Made by a program: the position numbers and the translations under genes. Below are positions 28,349 through 37,403 of a stretch of DNA of 64,000 bases, piece by piece (position 1 is the stretch's first letter; each line of letters opens with the position of its first letter). The notes under the pieces are model-generated. The model was not told where the DNA came from, did no database searches, and worked only from the letters and a program-made list of their open reading frames with translations. The stretch lies in assembly GCF_900110215.1 (NCBI RefSeq), contig NZ_FOCX01000007.1, forward strand, positions 62,001 to 126,000. The letters run 5' to 3'. The stretch is from Halorientalis persicus. GTDB lineage: Archaea; Halobacteriota; Halobacteria; Halobacteriales; Haloarculaceae.

Positions 28349-29689
28349 ATGGCCGATGCTGCCGGCGAGACCGCTGTCGACGACGGGGAGAGTGCGCTGG
28401 GGACGCTCCGGGCCTTCTTCGCGCTGGAACGGGACGTGCTGGTCCTCTCGGTGGCGATGTTCGCCTTTAGCCTCGGCTTCCAGATGACCGGCCGCTACGT
28501 CCCCCGATACATGAGTCTGCTGGGGGCTGGCGGGCTGGCCATCGGGCTGTACGGCACCGTGGGCAACCTCATCAGCGCGGTCTACCCCTATCCCGGCGGG
28601 GCCGTCTCCGACCGGATCGGCTCGCGACTCGCGCTGACGGCGTTCGGCCTGGCCTCGACGGTCGGCTTTCTGGTGTGGGTGGCCGCGCCGCTCGTTGGCA
28701 CCGTCACCGTCGACCTCTCCGTCATCCCGCTCGTGACCGTCGAAGCGGTCGTCCTCCCCGTGGGAATCTTCCTCGGGCTCTTTCTCGCCCAGGCCTGGAA
28801 GTCGTTCGGGCTGGGCGCGACGTTCGCGGTGGTCAAACAGGCCGTCCCACCCGAGCGACTGGCGACGGGCTTCGCGAGCACCGAAACGGTGCGCCGACTG
28901 GCCTTTCTCGTCGGCCCCCTGCTCGCCGCCGCGCTGATCGCCGTCTTCGGGTTCGACCTCGGATTCCGGGCGGTCCTCCTCGTGGCCGCCGCGTTCGGGC
29001 TGGTCGCGACGGTCGTCCAGCACGTCCTCTACGACGCGAGCGAGGACACCGTCGGAAAATCCTTCGAAGGCATCTCGGCCGTCGCCGAGGACCTCCGGTC
29101 GATGCCGCCCGCGCTCCCGCCCCTGCTGGCGGGCGACACGCTCGTGCGGTTCGCCAACGGCATGGTGTACGTCTTCTTCGTCATCGTCGTCACGGAGTTT
29201 CTGGCGGTGGACGCGACCCTTCCGCTCGTGGGTTATCTCTCGCCCGACGCCCTCTTTGGCGTCCTGCTGGCGGTCGAGATGATGGTCGCGCTGGCGTCGA
29301 TGGTCCCGATGGCGAGACTCGCCGACCGGGTGGGGTTGAAACCCGTCGTCGCGCTCGGCTTTTCGGTCTACGCGATCTTTCCGATCCTGCTGATCAACGC
29401 ACCCGCCGACCCGGTGATCGTCGGCCTGCTGTTTGCCTTTTCGGGGTTCAGATTCGCTGGCCTGCCCGCACACAAGGCCCTGATCGTCGGCCCGGCCGAG
29501 CAGGACGCCGGCGGCCGGGTCACGGGCGCGTACTACCTCCTGCGGAACACGCTCACCATCCCGAGCGCGCTGGTCGGCGGCTACCTCTACGACGCCGTCT
29601 CGCCGGAACTGGCCTTCGGCGTGGCGACGGCTATCGGACTGGTCGGGACCGGCGTCTTCCTCGTGTTCGGCAGAGAGTTCGACCCCTAG
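28349..29689 (+). CDS. MFS transporter (MFS 2)
   Basis: A 446-aa major facilitator with about 12 membrane segments. The loop 2-3 signature is GGAVSDRIGSRLALT (near residue 90), and the matching second-half signature is MARLADRVGLKPVV (near 328). An acidic cytoplasmic region of about 20 residues precedes the first helix. ATG 28349 is chosen; an in-frame TTG lies 15 nt upstream. It ends one base before the convergent SDR 3 frame begins. The substrate is unknown. Confidence 0.9.
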   Translation: MADAAGETAVDDGESALGTLRAFFALERDVLVLSVAMFAFSLGFQMTGRYVPRYMSLLGAGGLAIGLYGTVGNLISAVYPYPGGAVSDRIGSRLALTAFGLASTVGFLVWVAAPLVGTVTVDLSVIPLVTVEAVVLPVGIFLGLFLAQAWKSFGLGATFAVVKQAVPPERLATGFASTETVRRLAFLVGPLLAAALIAVFGFDLGFRAVLLVAAAFGLVATVVQHVLYDASEDTVGKSFEGISAVAEDLRSMPPALPPLLAGDTLVRFANGMVYVFFVIVVTEFLAVDATLPLVGYLSPDALFGVLLAVEMMVALASMVPMARLADRVGLKPVVALGFSVYAIFPILLINAPADPVIVGLLFAFSGFRFAGLPAHKALIVGPAEQDAGGRVTGAYYLLRNTLTIPSALVGGYLYDAVSPELAFGVATAIGLVGTGVFLVFGREFDP

Positions 29690-30463
29690 TTATCCGCCGC
29701 CGGAGGCCCGGTAGCCGCCGTCGACCAGCAGGCCCTCGCCAGTGATCCAGGAGGCTTCCTCGGAGGCCAAAAAGAGGATAGCGTCGGCAATCTCCTCGGG
29801 TTCGCCCAGGCGACCGAGCGGATACCCGTCCTCCATCTTCTCGCGGGCGGCCTCGGGATCGTCCGAGGTGGCCAGCATCTGCTCGACCAGCGGCGTATCG
29901 GTGAAGCCCGGACAGACCGTGTTGGCCCGGACGCCGTCGCGGCCGGCCTCGGCGGCGACGGCGCGCGTGAAGTTCAGGACCGCACCCTTCGTCATCGAGT
30001 AGGCGGCGTTGCGCGGCAGGCCGAACACGGAGGCCAGCGAACCGACGTTGACGATCGCGCCGTGGCCCTGCTCTTTCATCAGGGGCAGCGCGGCGTGACA
30101 GCCGTTCCAGACCCCTTTCAGGTTCACGTCGATCACGAAGTCACGCATCGACTCGTTGATGTCCTCCACGACGGCGGGCGGGTGGCCCGTCCCGGCGTTG
30201 TTGACCATCACGTCCAGTCCGTGCTCCTCGTGGACGGCCTCGACGGCCGCCTGGAACTCGTCGGCCTGTGTCACGTCGACACGGTGGGCTTCCGCGCCAC
30301 CGGTGTCGAGTTCTTCGACTTTCTCGGCGGTCTCCTCGGCACTCTCCTCGTCGATGTCCGTCGCGATGACGTAGGCACCCTCCTCCGCACAGCGCAGGGA
30401 GGTGGCCTGCCCGATACCGGACCCGGCACCGGTGATGAACACCGTCTTGTCTTCCAGTCGCAT
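29690..30463 (-). CDS. Short-chain dehydrogenase/reductase (SDR 3)
   Basis: A 257-aa classical SDR: TGAGSGIGQATSL near residue 12, Asp after strand 2 (ATDIDEES, NAD preference), NNAGTGHP, catalytic NVGSLAS and AYSMTKGA, and C-terminal WITGEGLLVDGGYR. It is a close paralog of SDR 2 and, like it, neighbours an MFS transporter, here convergently with no gap. ATG 30463 aligns with the start of SDR 2 (MRLEDKT versus MRLEGKT). The TATA-like GATTTATGA lies about 30 nt upstream. Confidence 0.9.
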   Translation of the reverse strand: MRLEDKTVFITGAGSGIGQATSLRCAEEGAYVIATDIDEESAEETAEKVEELDTGGAEAHRVDVTQADEFQAAVEAVHEEHGLDVMVNNAGTGHPPAVVEDINESMRDFVIDVNLKGVWNGCHAALPLMKEQGHGAIVNVGSLASVFGLPRNAAYSMTKGAVLNFTRAVAAEAGRDGVRANTVCPGFTDTPLVEQMLATSDDPEAAREKMEDGYPLGRLGEPEEIADAILFLASEEASWITGEGLLVDGGYRASGGG

Positions 30464-30523
30464 GGCCCGAACGATTCGCCCCACCGTCATAAATCTACCA
30501 GAATTAGCAGTGCCAGGGTTCGG

Positions 30524-30569
30524 GTTTCCAGAGTTAGCCGAGAGTGGTTTTTCAACACCATCTGGAAAC
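30524..30569. terminator. Inverted repeat downstream of the surface-protein operon
   Basis: GTTTCCAGA (30524-30532) and TCTGGAAAC (30561-30569) are perfect 9-nt arms. The right arm continues as ACCA pairing with TGGT at 30545, with TTTTCAAC in the loop. It lies 28 nt after the stop of the 30597-32129 gene, read on the minus strand, and could terminate that operon. Confidence 0.35.
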
Positions 30570-30596
30570 GGAAACGGGTAGAGACGGGAACGACGG

Positions 30597-32129
30597 TCAG
30601 GAACGGCGGCGTGCGAGCAGGGCGACCGCGACCAGTGCGAGGGCGGCGACGGCGAGACCGAAGCCGGGGCCGTCCACGTGCGAGGTCGTCGGAGCGGTCG
30701 CGGACTGCTCACGATTGCCCCCATCCGTCTCAGTTTCGGTGCCGGGCGGTGTCGTGGTGACTGGCGAGATCCTGGCAGTATCCGATACCGGTTGCCGATT
30801 CGAGCACTGTGGGAAGTCACCACCGGGATAATCGAACCGACCGTCCTCGTCTCGGTCGTAGTGAACGAGTGCGAGAAGTCGAGTGGACCGGTCGAGATCA
30901 GTCGTGAGGTCGACCGAGAAGGCCTGCTGCCCGGGACCGAGATGGTCGCTCACGCCGACCAGCCGCGACTCGGCGGCGCGACGGTCGAGATAGGGCGGGA
31001 AGGAGCACCACCCGGAGTCGTTCCCGAGGGTGAGTGCGTCGATCGACCGCGCGCGATAGAGCGCGACGAACCCCGGATCGGAGAGGGTGGCGGTGCCGCT
31101 GACGGTCCCGTTCGTCGCGTTCTGGTCGTCGAGCGCTATGGAGAGCAGTCCGCCGTGGCCGACGACGGCTGTCACACCCCCACGGAATCCGTCACCTGTC
31201 AGTCGAAGCGTGACGTTCTGTGGGACGTTCATCATGTTGACGCAGGCCGCGAACCAGCCGTCGGCTCTCGTCTCGGTGGTCACCGCAACGTCGAGCGAGT
31301 CGGACTCCGGAGACCGAACGTCGGCATCGATGTCGACGTCCGCACCCGGATAGGCCCGTCCGGTGACGAGCGAACAGCGCCCACTGACACTGAGTCTGAC
31401 GACCGATCCAGCGTCGGTATCGAACGAGATCGGCGGTTCCACGAACCGCCACACGGTCGTGGACGACTGTGCGGTGTCGCCCGTGGCACTGAGGGTCGCC
31501 TCGAAGGCCATGCCCGGGGACAGGGCGGGATCGCTGCCACGCCAGGTGTCCGGGTAGTCGAGGGCGATCCGGGAGACGCGGAACACGAGAAACAGCGTTC
31601 CGTTGCGCTCGTCGGGCACCACCTGGAGCCCGTCGGCCGCGACCGTTCCCGACAGGTTCAGTCGACTCTCGACGATCCCGGCTGGAGTCGAATCATAGGT
31701 CTGTTCCATCCGGAAGTCGTACGATGAACCGTCCAGCACCCGGAGGAAGGTCGTCGCGTCCGATCCGGAACCGTTCGCAGTCGCGACCGCAGTTGCGAGT
31801 TCGGGTGCGGGCGCTTCGATCACGAGGGTCTCGTTGCGCGACGCCGTGGCGTTCCGACGGAGTCGTCCATCGCGCCTAGCCGCGCGGACGGCCGCCGGAT
31901 CGGTCAGGTTCAGAGCGCGGTTCGACCCGACCCACGTCGTCAGGTTCCCGACCGTCGGGGTGGTCGCGTTCGCGGTTTCGTCGGCCGTTTCGTTCGTTAC
32001 CGTCTCGTTCGTCGACTGTACTCCGTCAATCACGGGCGACCCGGCCGCCCCGACGGCTGGCGATCCGGCGAGGACGATCGCCAGCAGTGCCACGAGCGCG
32101 AGTCCCGAGAGTGTCGATTTCAGGTGCAT
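30597..32129 (-). CDS. PGF-CTERM surface glycoprotein with one surface module and a DUF7282-like domain
   Basis: A 510-aa exported protein. The signal peptide (LALVALLAIVLAGSPAVGA) is followed by an Asn/Thr-rich stretch with several N-glycosylation sequons. A module of about 270 residues contains LTDPAAVRAARRDG, FRMEQTYD and VVPDERNGTLFLVFR. A DUF7282-like domain (about 325-445) shows GFVALYRA, GVSDHLGPG and ALVHYDRDEDGRFDYPG. After a Thr-rich stalk comes DGPGFGLA, a hydrophobic helix and LARRRS: a complete PGF-CTERM anchor. The ATG at 32129 lies 9 nt after the restored stop of the upstream gene, so the two form an operon. The domain family names are from recall. Confidence 0.88.
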   Translation of the reverse strand: MHLKSTLSGLALVALLAIVLAGSPAVGAAGSPVIDGVQSTNETVTNETADETANATTPTVGNLTTWVGSNRALNLTDPAAVRAARRDGRLRRNATASRNETLVIEAPAPELATAVATANGSGSDATTFLRVLDGSSYDFRMEQTYDSTPAGIVESRLNLSGTVAADGLQVVPDERNGTLFLVFRVSRIALDYPDTWRGSDPALSPGMAFEATLSATGDTAQSSTTVWRFVEPPISFDTDAGSVVRLSVSGRCSLVTGRAYPGADVDIDADVRSPESDSLDVAVTTETRADGWFAACVNMMNVPQNVTLRLTGDGFRGGVTAVVGHGGLLSIALDDQNATNGTVSGTATLSDPGFVALYRARSIDALTLGNDSGWCSFPPYLDRRAAESRLVGVSDHLGPGQQAFSVDLTTDLDRSTRLLALVHYDRDEDGRFDYPGGDFPQCSNRQPVSDTARISPVTTTPPGTETETDGGNREQSATAPTTSHVDGPGFGLAVAALALVAVALLARRRS

Positions 32130-32138
32130 CAGTGAGTG

Positions 32139-34501
32139 TCAGTGTCGGCGGTGCGCGAGCAGGGCGACCGTGAGCAGCGCGAGGGCGGCGGCGGCGAAAC
32201 CGAAGCCGGGGCCGTCGGCAGTCGTCGTCGGGACGTTCGCGGTCGGCGAACCATCGACAGGCGGATCGGCGATCACGGTCGTCGGCGGGACGGTGGTCCG
32301 ATCCGATCCGATCCCTCAGTGTCGTTCGCGGACGGCGGGCCCTGGAGATTTACGACGGTACCGACGAGCGCGCCGTCGCGACAGACCGGCGGATCGGTCG
32401 TCGGAGCTTCGAAGTCGAACTTGCCGTCCCGGTTCCGGTGGGCCACGGCGATCAGCGCCCGGTCGTCGGCGATGCTGGGACGGTCGAGCTCGGCGTACCC
32501 GTAGCCCGACCAGTCGAAATCGCCCACGGCGAGGTGGGTCCAGTTCGCGACGGTACGATTGATCGCCGACTGTGCGCAGTTCGGCGGTCGAGCGGGGTCA
32601 GTGAGCGCGGTAGCGGCCTCCGGTGCCGCGTAGAGTGCCACGAAGCCAGTGGTGTTGCGGAAGATCCCCCCGATTTCGATCTCGTCGTCGGTCACCGCGC
32701 GGACAGACACGTCCAGCAGGCCGGTCCGGTTCTCGATGAGAACGCCCTCGAAGTCGGGAGCTTCGTCGATGCGGAGGTCCAGCACCGCGTCGTCCGGGAT
32801 GCCGGTCGTATCGGCACAGACCGAGAATCGCCCGGATCGGTTGACCGTGGTGGCGTGGGTCGTCCGGACGGTTCCGTTCCGGGAGCGCAGGTCGACCCGG
32901 ACAGACGTGCCGGGGGCGACCGAGGTCCGTCCCGAGAGGCGCGTACACTGCTGTCCGAGGTCATCGACGACGATACCTGCCGACCGCTCGTCGTCGAAGG
33001 TCACCGTCCGGTCGACGGCGCTCACCCTGACGGCGGACGTGTTCGCAGTCGGTCCGGTACCAACCGTGACGTTTACGCGATAGTCCTCGCCGCCGGCAGG
33101 GGGCTCACCACGAAGGGAACCGAAATCGAGAGCGACGAGGTCCGTCCTGAGTGCGACGTAGAGTGTTCCGTTGTGCTCGTCGGGAACGACCCGGGTTGCA
33201 CCCCTGGCGAGTGTCATCGAGAGGTTCAGTTCCTTCTCGTCGAGCTCGGTCAGCGTCGTGTCCTCGGTCTGTTCCATCCGGAAGTGGTAGACAGACGACC
33301 GGTTCACCAGCTCCACGAACCGCTCGGTAGCCGAGGCGTTCCCGCGAGACAGTTCGATCTGGGTCGTCAGTTCCGGCGCACGCACCGCGAACACCGCGGT
33401 GTCGTTGACCGCGACCGTCCGGTTCCGGGTCAGCCACCCGTACTGTTTGCCATCGTCGACCGCGGCCGGCGACGTGAGGTCCCCGAACCGTTCGGTCGGT
33501 GCGATCCAGACCGCTGGGTCACCGTCCGGGGTCGCGGGTGGGGCGGAAGCATTGTGCCGGACGGGATGGTCGTAATCGTCGTTGAACGTCGCGGCTCCAA
33601 GATGGAACGTCGTGTCCCGATCCACGCCGGTCGTGTCGAGACAGGTGGCGAACTCGCCGGATGGACCGACGGTCGCCCGCGCGGTCGCCTGAAGTCGATG
33701 GGTCTCCGTCGAGCGCAGACGTACCTCGATGTCCGTCCCGGGCGCGGCCGCGGTCTCGCCCGAGACGACCGTGCACGGCTGGCCGAGACGGACGACGACC
33801 GGTTCCCCAGATTCCTCGAAGGCAAGCCGCCGTTCGACGATTCCCCACTCGACTTCCGAACTGGTCGTGGCGTTCCCGCTGGTGAGGGTGAGATTTACGC
33901 GGTAGTCCTCGCCGTCCTCGAACGATCGCTCGCGATCGCCACCGTAATCGAGGACGGCTCGCTCCGTCCGGAGCGCAACGTACAGCGTCCCGCTCCGTTC
34001 GTCCGGGACGACACGAAGCCCGTCGGCCGCGAGTGTCGCCGAGAGGTCGAGTTCTTTCCGTCCCATTCCGGTCGTCAGTTCCATCCGAAACTCGTCAGTG
34101 TCCGACCGACCCAGAACCGCCAGAAACGCCGCCGCGTCCGACTCGGTGTCGTTCGCCTCGGTGACCGCCTCGACCAACCCCGGTGCGGGCAGGCCGAACA
34201 CGACAGTATCGTCCTCGGCAACCGTCCGACTTCGGGTCAGCCAGCCCTCGCGCTTGGCCGCCTGTACGGCCGCAGGCGAGGTCAGGTTCGCGAAGTCGTC
34301 CCCTGGCGCGGTCCAGACCGTGAGGTTGCCCAGCGTCGCGTTCGCAGTCGAGTCGTTTGCAGTGGTCGTGTCCGCGGTCTCGTTCGTCGTCTGTTCCAGT
34401 TCGGCCGCAGTGACCCCGGCGACAGCGACTGAAGACACCGTGAGGAAGGCAACAGCGAGCAGTACACCGACGAGCAGGTGTGTCGTTCGTTCCAGAGACA
34501 T
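32139..34501 (-). pseudogene. Two-module surface glycoprotein, anchor out of frame at a 5-bp tandem repeat (phase-variable or frameshifted)
   Basis: As given, the frame from ATG 34501 stops at 32273 (742 aa) with a non-homologous tail (IGPPSRRRP). The protein has a signal peptide (LLVGVLLAVAFLTV), two tandem copies of the module found once in its downstream paralog (LTSPAAVQAAKREG and LTSPAAVDDGKQYG; FRMELTT and FRMEQTE; VVPDERSGTL and VVPDEHNGTL), and a DUF7282-like domain. In another frame the DNA continues to a textbook PGF-CTERM (TTTADGPGFGFAAAALAL, then LLAHRRH and stop at 32139). The slip falls in TCCGA repeats (32297-32314); deleting one unit or adding two restores the frame. Otherwise the gene is intact, so it is not decayed. 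Confidence 0.8.
32297..32314. repeat. Pentanucleotide tandem repeat (TCCGA x3.6) in coding sequence
   Basis: Three full TCCGA units and a partial TCC, reading GGATC repeats on the coding strand, sit between the DUF7282-like domain and the PGF-CTERM. Because 5 is not a multiple of 3, each change in copy number moves the downstream frame. Two or five units put the anchor in frame; three and four do not. Confidence 0.9.
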
Positions 34502-34582
34502 CCGTGGAGGGCCGTGATCGATACCCAGTCGATCACCGGTTGCCGAAGAAGGTGTCGCTCGTCCTAAATATCTTCCCGTCGG

Positions 34583-35761
34583 TCACTCCCCGAGAGAGGG
34601 AGTGGCGGCGCAGTTGTTCGGCCCGAGTTCCACCTCGAAGGCCGCGTCGTCGTCCAGCCGTTCGAGGCCGAGATTCGCGGCGACGATGCGCTCGAAGTTG
34701 TCGGGCTGGGGCGGGATGTCCCGCATGATCCGGGCAGTGAACGCCGTCCGCTCCATGTCGAAGACGGGCAGGCGGTCGCGCAGGTCTCCGAGGCGGGCCA
34801 CGTAGCCGCCGTCCGCGGCGGGGTCGGTCCCCTCGCTGTAGTGGCCCGGCGCGACGAGCGTGTCGTCGTCGAAGTCGGCCAACCGTTCGGTCAGCGACTC
34901 GTACAGCTGAGCCGCCAGCGCCTCCGCGCCGCCCTCGCCGCGCTGGAGGTCCGGCCGGGCGACCGATTCGAGGAAGAGGCTGTCTCCCGACAGGAGCACG
35001 TCGCCGACGGCGAACGCGGTCATCCCGGTCGTGTGGCCGGGCAGGTGGACTGCACGGATGGTGGCATCGCCGACCGCGAGTTCCTCGCCGTCGATGATCG
35101 TCTCCACGTCGTACTCGACGCCGCGCTGGACGCTCAGCCGGGGCAATACGGGAGTTGCGCCGGTCTCGGCGGCTAATTCCCGAAGGCCACTGACGTGGTC
35201 GGCGTGGACGTGCGTGTCGACCACGGTCGTGATTTCGGCGTCCCGTGCGGCGGCCGCGTCGAGGTAGCGGTCGGTGAACGCTCTGAGGGGGTCGATCACG
35301 GCCGCTTCGTCGCCGGCGACGAGCAGGTAGGAGAGACAGCCGCTGGCGGGGCGCTGGAACTGGACGACAGTCGCAGTATCGCCGGGGAGTTCGACCGTGC
35401 GGGCGACGCGGGCCCAGCCCTGCATACCGTCGTCGAGGTTGTGGGCGTCGATCCCGGCTTCGGTGAGCAGGCCGGCGACGTAGGCGCTGGCTTCGCCCCT
35501 GCCACAGACGACGGTGATCGGCCCGTCGCCGTCGACCTCGCCGGCGCGGTCGGCGACGCTGTCCTGTGCGTCGGCCTGCAGCCACTGCATATACGGGACG
35601 AGCGTGGACTCGACCGACGGCCCGGAGATCTGCCAGTCCTCGAACTCGTCGCGGTTGCGCACGTCGAGCAGGCGGACGGGATCGCCGGCGGCCAGTCGGT
35701 CGGCCAGCCAGTCCGGCGACCGTGAATCGACCGCCACGTCGGGTTCGGGGTAGTCGCTCAT
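34583..35761 (-). CDS. Rhodanese-metallo-beta-lactamase fusion (persulfide dioxygenase-like)
   Basis: A 392-aa two-domain protein. Residues about 10-115 are a rhodanese domain with the persulfide loop VVCGRGEAS (Cys near 87). Residues about 120-350 are a metallo-beta-lactamase fold with THVHADHVSG, the HLPGHTTGMT His, the DSLFLE Asp and APGH. The layout matches ETHE1/persulfide-dioxygenase-like enzymes fused to a sulfurtransferase; these oxidise glutathione or low-molecular-weight persulfides to sulfite. Here the rhodanese is N-terminal, unlike the C-terminal rhodanese in bacterial PDO fusions such as CstB. A role in sulfide or persulfide detoxification is inferred. Confidence 0.87.
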   Translation of the reverse strand: MSDYPEPDVAVDSRSPDWLADRLAAGDPVRLLDVRNRDEFEDWQISGPSVESTLVPYMQWLQADAQDSVADRAGEVDGDGPITVVCGRGEASAYVAGLLTEAGIDAHNLDDGMQGWARVARTVELPGDTATVVQFQRPASGCLSYLLVAGDEAAVIDPLRAFTDRYLDAAAARDAEITTVVDTHVHADHVSGLRELAAETGATPVLPRLSVQRGVEYDVETIIDGEELAVGDATIRAVHLPGHTTGMTAFAVGDVLLSGDSLFLESVARPDLQRGEGGAEALAAQLYESLTERLADFDDDTLVAPGHYSEGTDPAADGGYVARLGDLRDRLPVFDMERTAFTARIMRDIPPQPDNFERIVAANLGLERLDDDAAFEVELGPNNCAATPSLGE

Positions 35762-35867
35762 GCCCGTGGGTAGGCCGCCGTCGTGAATAAACGACCCGGG
35801 AATGAACGTCGGCGAGTGGCCGCGACGGGCCCGGGAAGCTAAGCCGCCGGCTCACCAACGCGAGGGT

Positions 35868-36491
35868 ATGGACGGACAGCAGTTTCTCGACCGGGTGCGG
35901 GAGAACGAACGGACCGCCCTCGAACGCCTCGGCTCCGATAAGGCCCTGCTAGCCGCGACCGGGGCCGACCTCGACACCGACACCGTGCTGGGCGTGCTGG
36001 CTGCCACGGAACTGTTCCACGCCGACGCCTTCCGGCGGTGGAGCGAGGAAACCGACGACGAGCGCGTCGCCGACGCCTTCCGGACGGCGGCCGAGACCGC
36101 GGGCGACCACGCAGACCGCCTCGACGCGGACCTGGACGCGGTGCCCGACGACAGTGGACTCGAAACGGGGGTCGGTGGGCAGGACGACGACGTGACACGC
36201 GCCGGAGCCGGCCTCGTCGGAGCCGCGCTGGTGCTGGACCGCGTTCTGTTACAGGCGGTCAACTTCTTCGTCAACGAGGCCGACGAGCGACGGGCGGACC
36301 TGATCCGCGAGGTCCGGACCGGGGCGAACGACCGTCGGGATGCGGGGCTGGCACTGCTCGACGTGGTCTGTGCGTCCGACGGCGAGTGGAACCGGGCCGC
36401 GACGGCAGCCGAGGACGCCATCGCGGCGGCCTACGACGACTACGTCGACCGGCTGGAAGAGATGGGGATCGACCCGAAACCGGTGTGCTAG
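35868..36491 (+). CDS. Haloarchaeal helical protein of unknown function
   Basis: A 207-aa acidic, mostly helical protein. It begins MDGQQFLDRVRENERTALER, and the helical segments (VLGVLAATELFHADAFRRWS; VADAFRTAAETAGDHADRLD) have His, Glu and Asp spaced as in ferritin-like or rubrerythrin bundles, but no clear ExxH metal motif pair is complete. Similar haloarchaeal proteins carry inconsistent labels (rubrerythrin-like, antitermination protein); I would not adopt either. It is divergent from the rhodanese-MBL gene, with 106 nt between starts. Confidence 0.75.
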   Translation: MDGQQFLDRVRENERTALERLGSDKALLAATGADLDTDTVLGVLAATELFHADAFRRWSEETDDERVADAFRTAAETAGDHADRLDADLDAVPDDSGLETGVGGQDDDVTRAGAGLVGAALVLDRVLLQAVNFFVNEADERRADLIREVRTGANDRRDAGLALLDVVCASDGEWNRAATAAEDAIAAAYDDYVDRLEEMGIDPKPVC

Positions 36492-36509
36492 AGTCGGTTC
36501 GAGACGCGG

Positions 36510-36947
36510 TCAGTCGTCGGGCTGTTCCGGCGGCGTATCCTGAAACGCGGCGACGGCCTCCCGGAAGTCGTCTGGGATGCGGGTCGGCTCGCCGGTCTCG
36601 CTGTCGACGGCGACGTGGGTGACAGTCCCCTCCGCGAGGAGTGCCTCGTCGTCGGCCCGGCGGGCGACGTACTCGCCGGTCATGCTCGACTCGCCGATGC
36701 GCTCGATCCGGTAGCCGTGGACCAGGTCGTCGGCGAAGGTGGCCTGCCCGCGGTAGTCCATGTCGACGTTGACGACGTGGACGTCCCACCCGGCCGTCTC
36801 GACGTCCTGGTAGCTGTACCCGATCTCGCGGAGAAAAGCCGAGAAGGTCTCGTCCTGAAACGTGACGTAGTTGGCGTAGAAGACGACACCCTGCATATCG
36901 GTCTCCTCGAAGCGGACGCGGTTCTCCCAGACGACGGGGACGTTCAT
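36510..36947 (-). CDS. Acyl-CoA thioesterase, 4-hydroxybenzoyl-CoA thioesterase type
   Basis: A 145-aa hotdog-fold thioesterase. The N-terminal active-site pattern FEETDMQGVVFYANYVTFQDE matches the D-x-x-G-x-V-x-Y-x-x-Y signature of YbgC/4HBT enzymes, with the Asp as the catalytic residue. The DYRGQATFADDLVHGYRIERIG strand region follows. Likely a cytosolic hydrolase of short or medium acyl-CoA. It converges on the helical protein (18-nt gap). Confidence 0.88.
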   Translation of the reverse strand: MNVPVVWENRVRFEETDMQGVVFYANYVTFQDETFSAFLREIGYSYQDVETAGWDVHVVNVDMDYRGQATFADDLVHGYRIERIGESSMTGEYVARRADDEALLAEGTVTHVAVDSETGEPTRIPDDFREAVAAFQDTPPEQPDD

Positions 36948-37005
36948 GCCCGAGGGAGGCGAGCGCCCGGCAGTTAATCCTGCCGGTGGGGCCGGGGTGG
37001 TCCGG

Positions 37006-37362
37006 TCAGGCCGTCTCGACGGTTTCGAGGACGCGCTGTGAGAACTGGGTCTCGGTGATTTCCTCGCGGCCGAGCTGGCGGAACCACGCGGCCTCGGCTT
37101 CCCACGAGCCCAGTCGCTCGCCGTCGAGGTCGATGACGGTCGCCCGGAGGTCGACGGGCTCCCAGCCCTCCTCGCGGAAGTCCCGGAGGACGTTACAGAG
37201 GCGGCCGATATCCCGGTCAGGGACCGCGTCCGCGTCGCCGTCGGCGTGGACGGTCTCGTAGGTGATCTCGAGGGGGTCGCCCCGGTCGAAATCGGTCACG
37301 TAGATGCCGTGGCTCACGAGACGGTTCTCGATGCGCTCGTAGATATCCTCGGGCGCGGACAT
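37006..37362 (-). CDS. Conserved haloarchaeal protein of unknown function (118 aa)
   Basis: A small acidic protein (SAPEDIYERIENRLVSHGIYVT at the N-terminus) with alternating strands and helices: LEITYETVHAD, a helix DIGRLCNVLRDFREEGWEP, then VDLRATVIDLDGERLGSWE. The C-terminal part (FRQLGREEITETQFSQRVLE) is helical. No catalytic motif is visible. It lies between the thioesterase and the 37404-38006 gene on the same strand, with gaps of 58 and 41 nt, and may be cotranscribed. Confidence 0.75.
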   Translation of the reverse strand: MSAPEDIYERIENRLVSHGIYVTDFDRGDPLEITYETVHADGDADAVPDRDIGRLCNVLRDFREEGWEPVDLRATVIDLDGERLGSWEAEAAWFRQLGREEITETQFSQRVLETVETA

Positions 37363-37403
37363 AGCCAGTCTAGCGGCGACCGGGGCTTGGCTCTTGGGGG
37401 CGG

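Noticed and set aside
32438-34432. A 664-codon plus-strand frame opposite the frameshifted surface gene
   Set aside because: Arg/Gly/Asp-rich shadow; the minus strand has signal peptide, repeats and domain matches.
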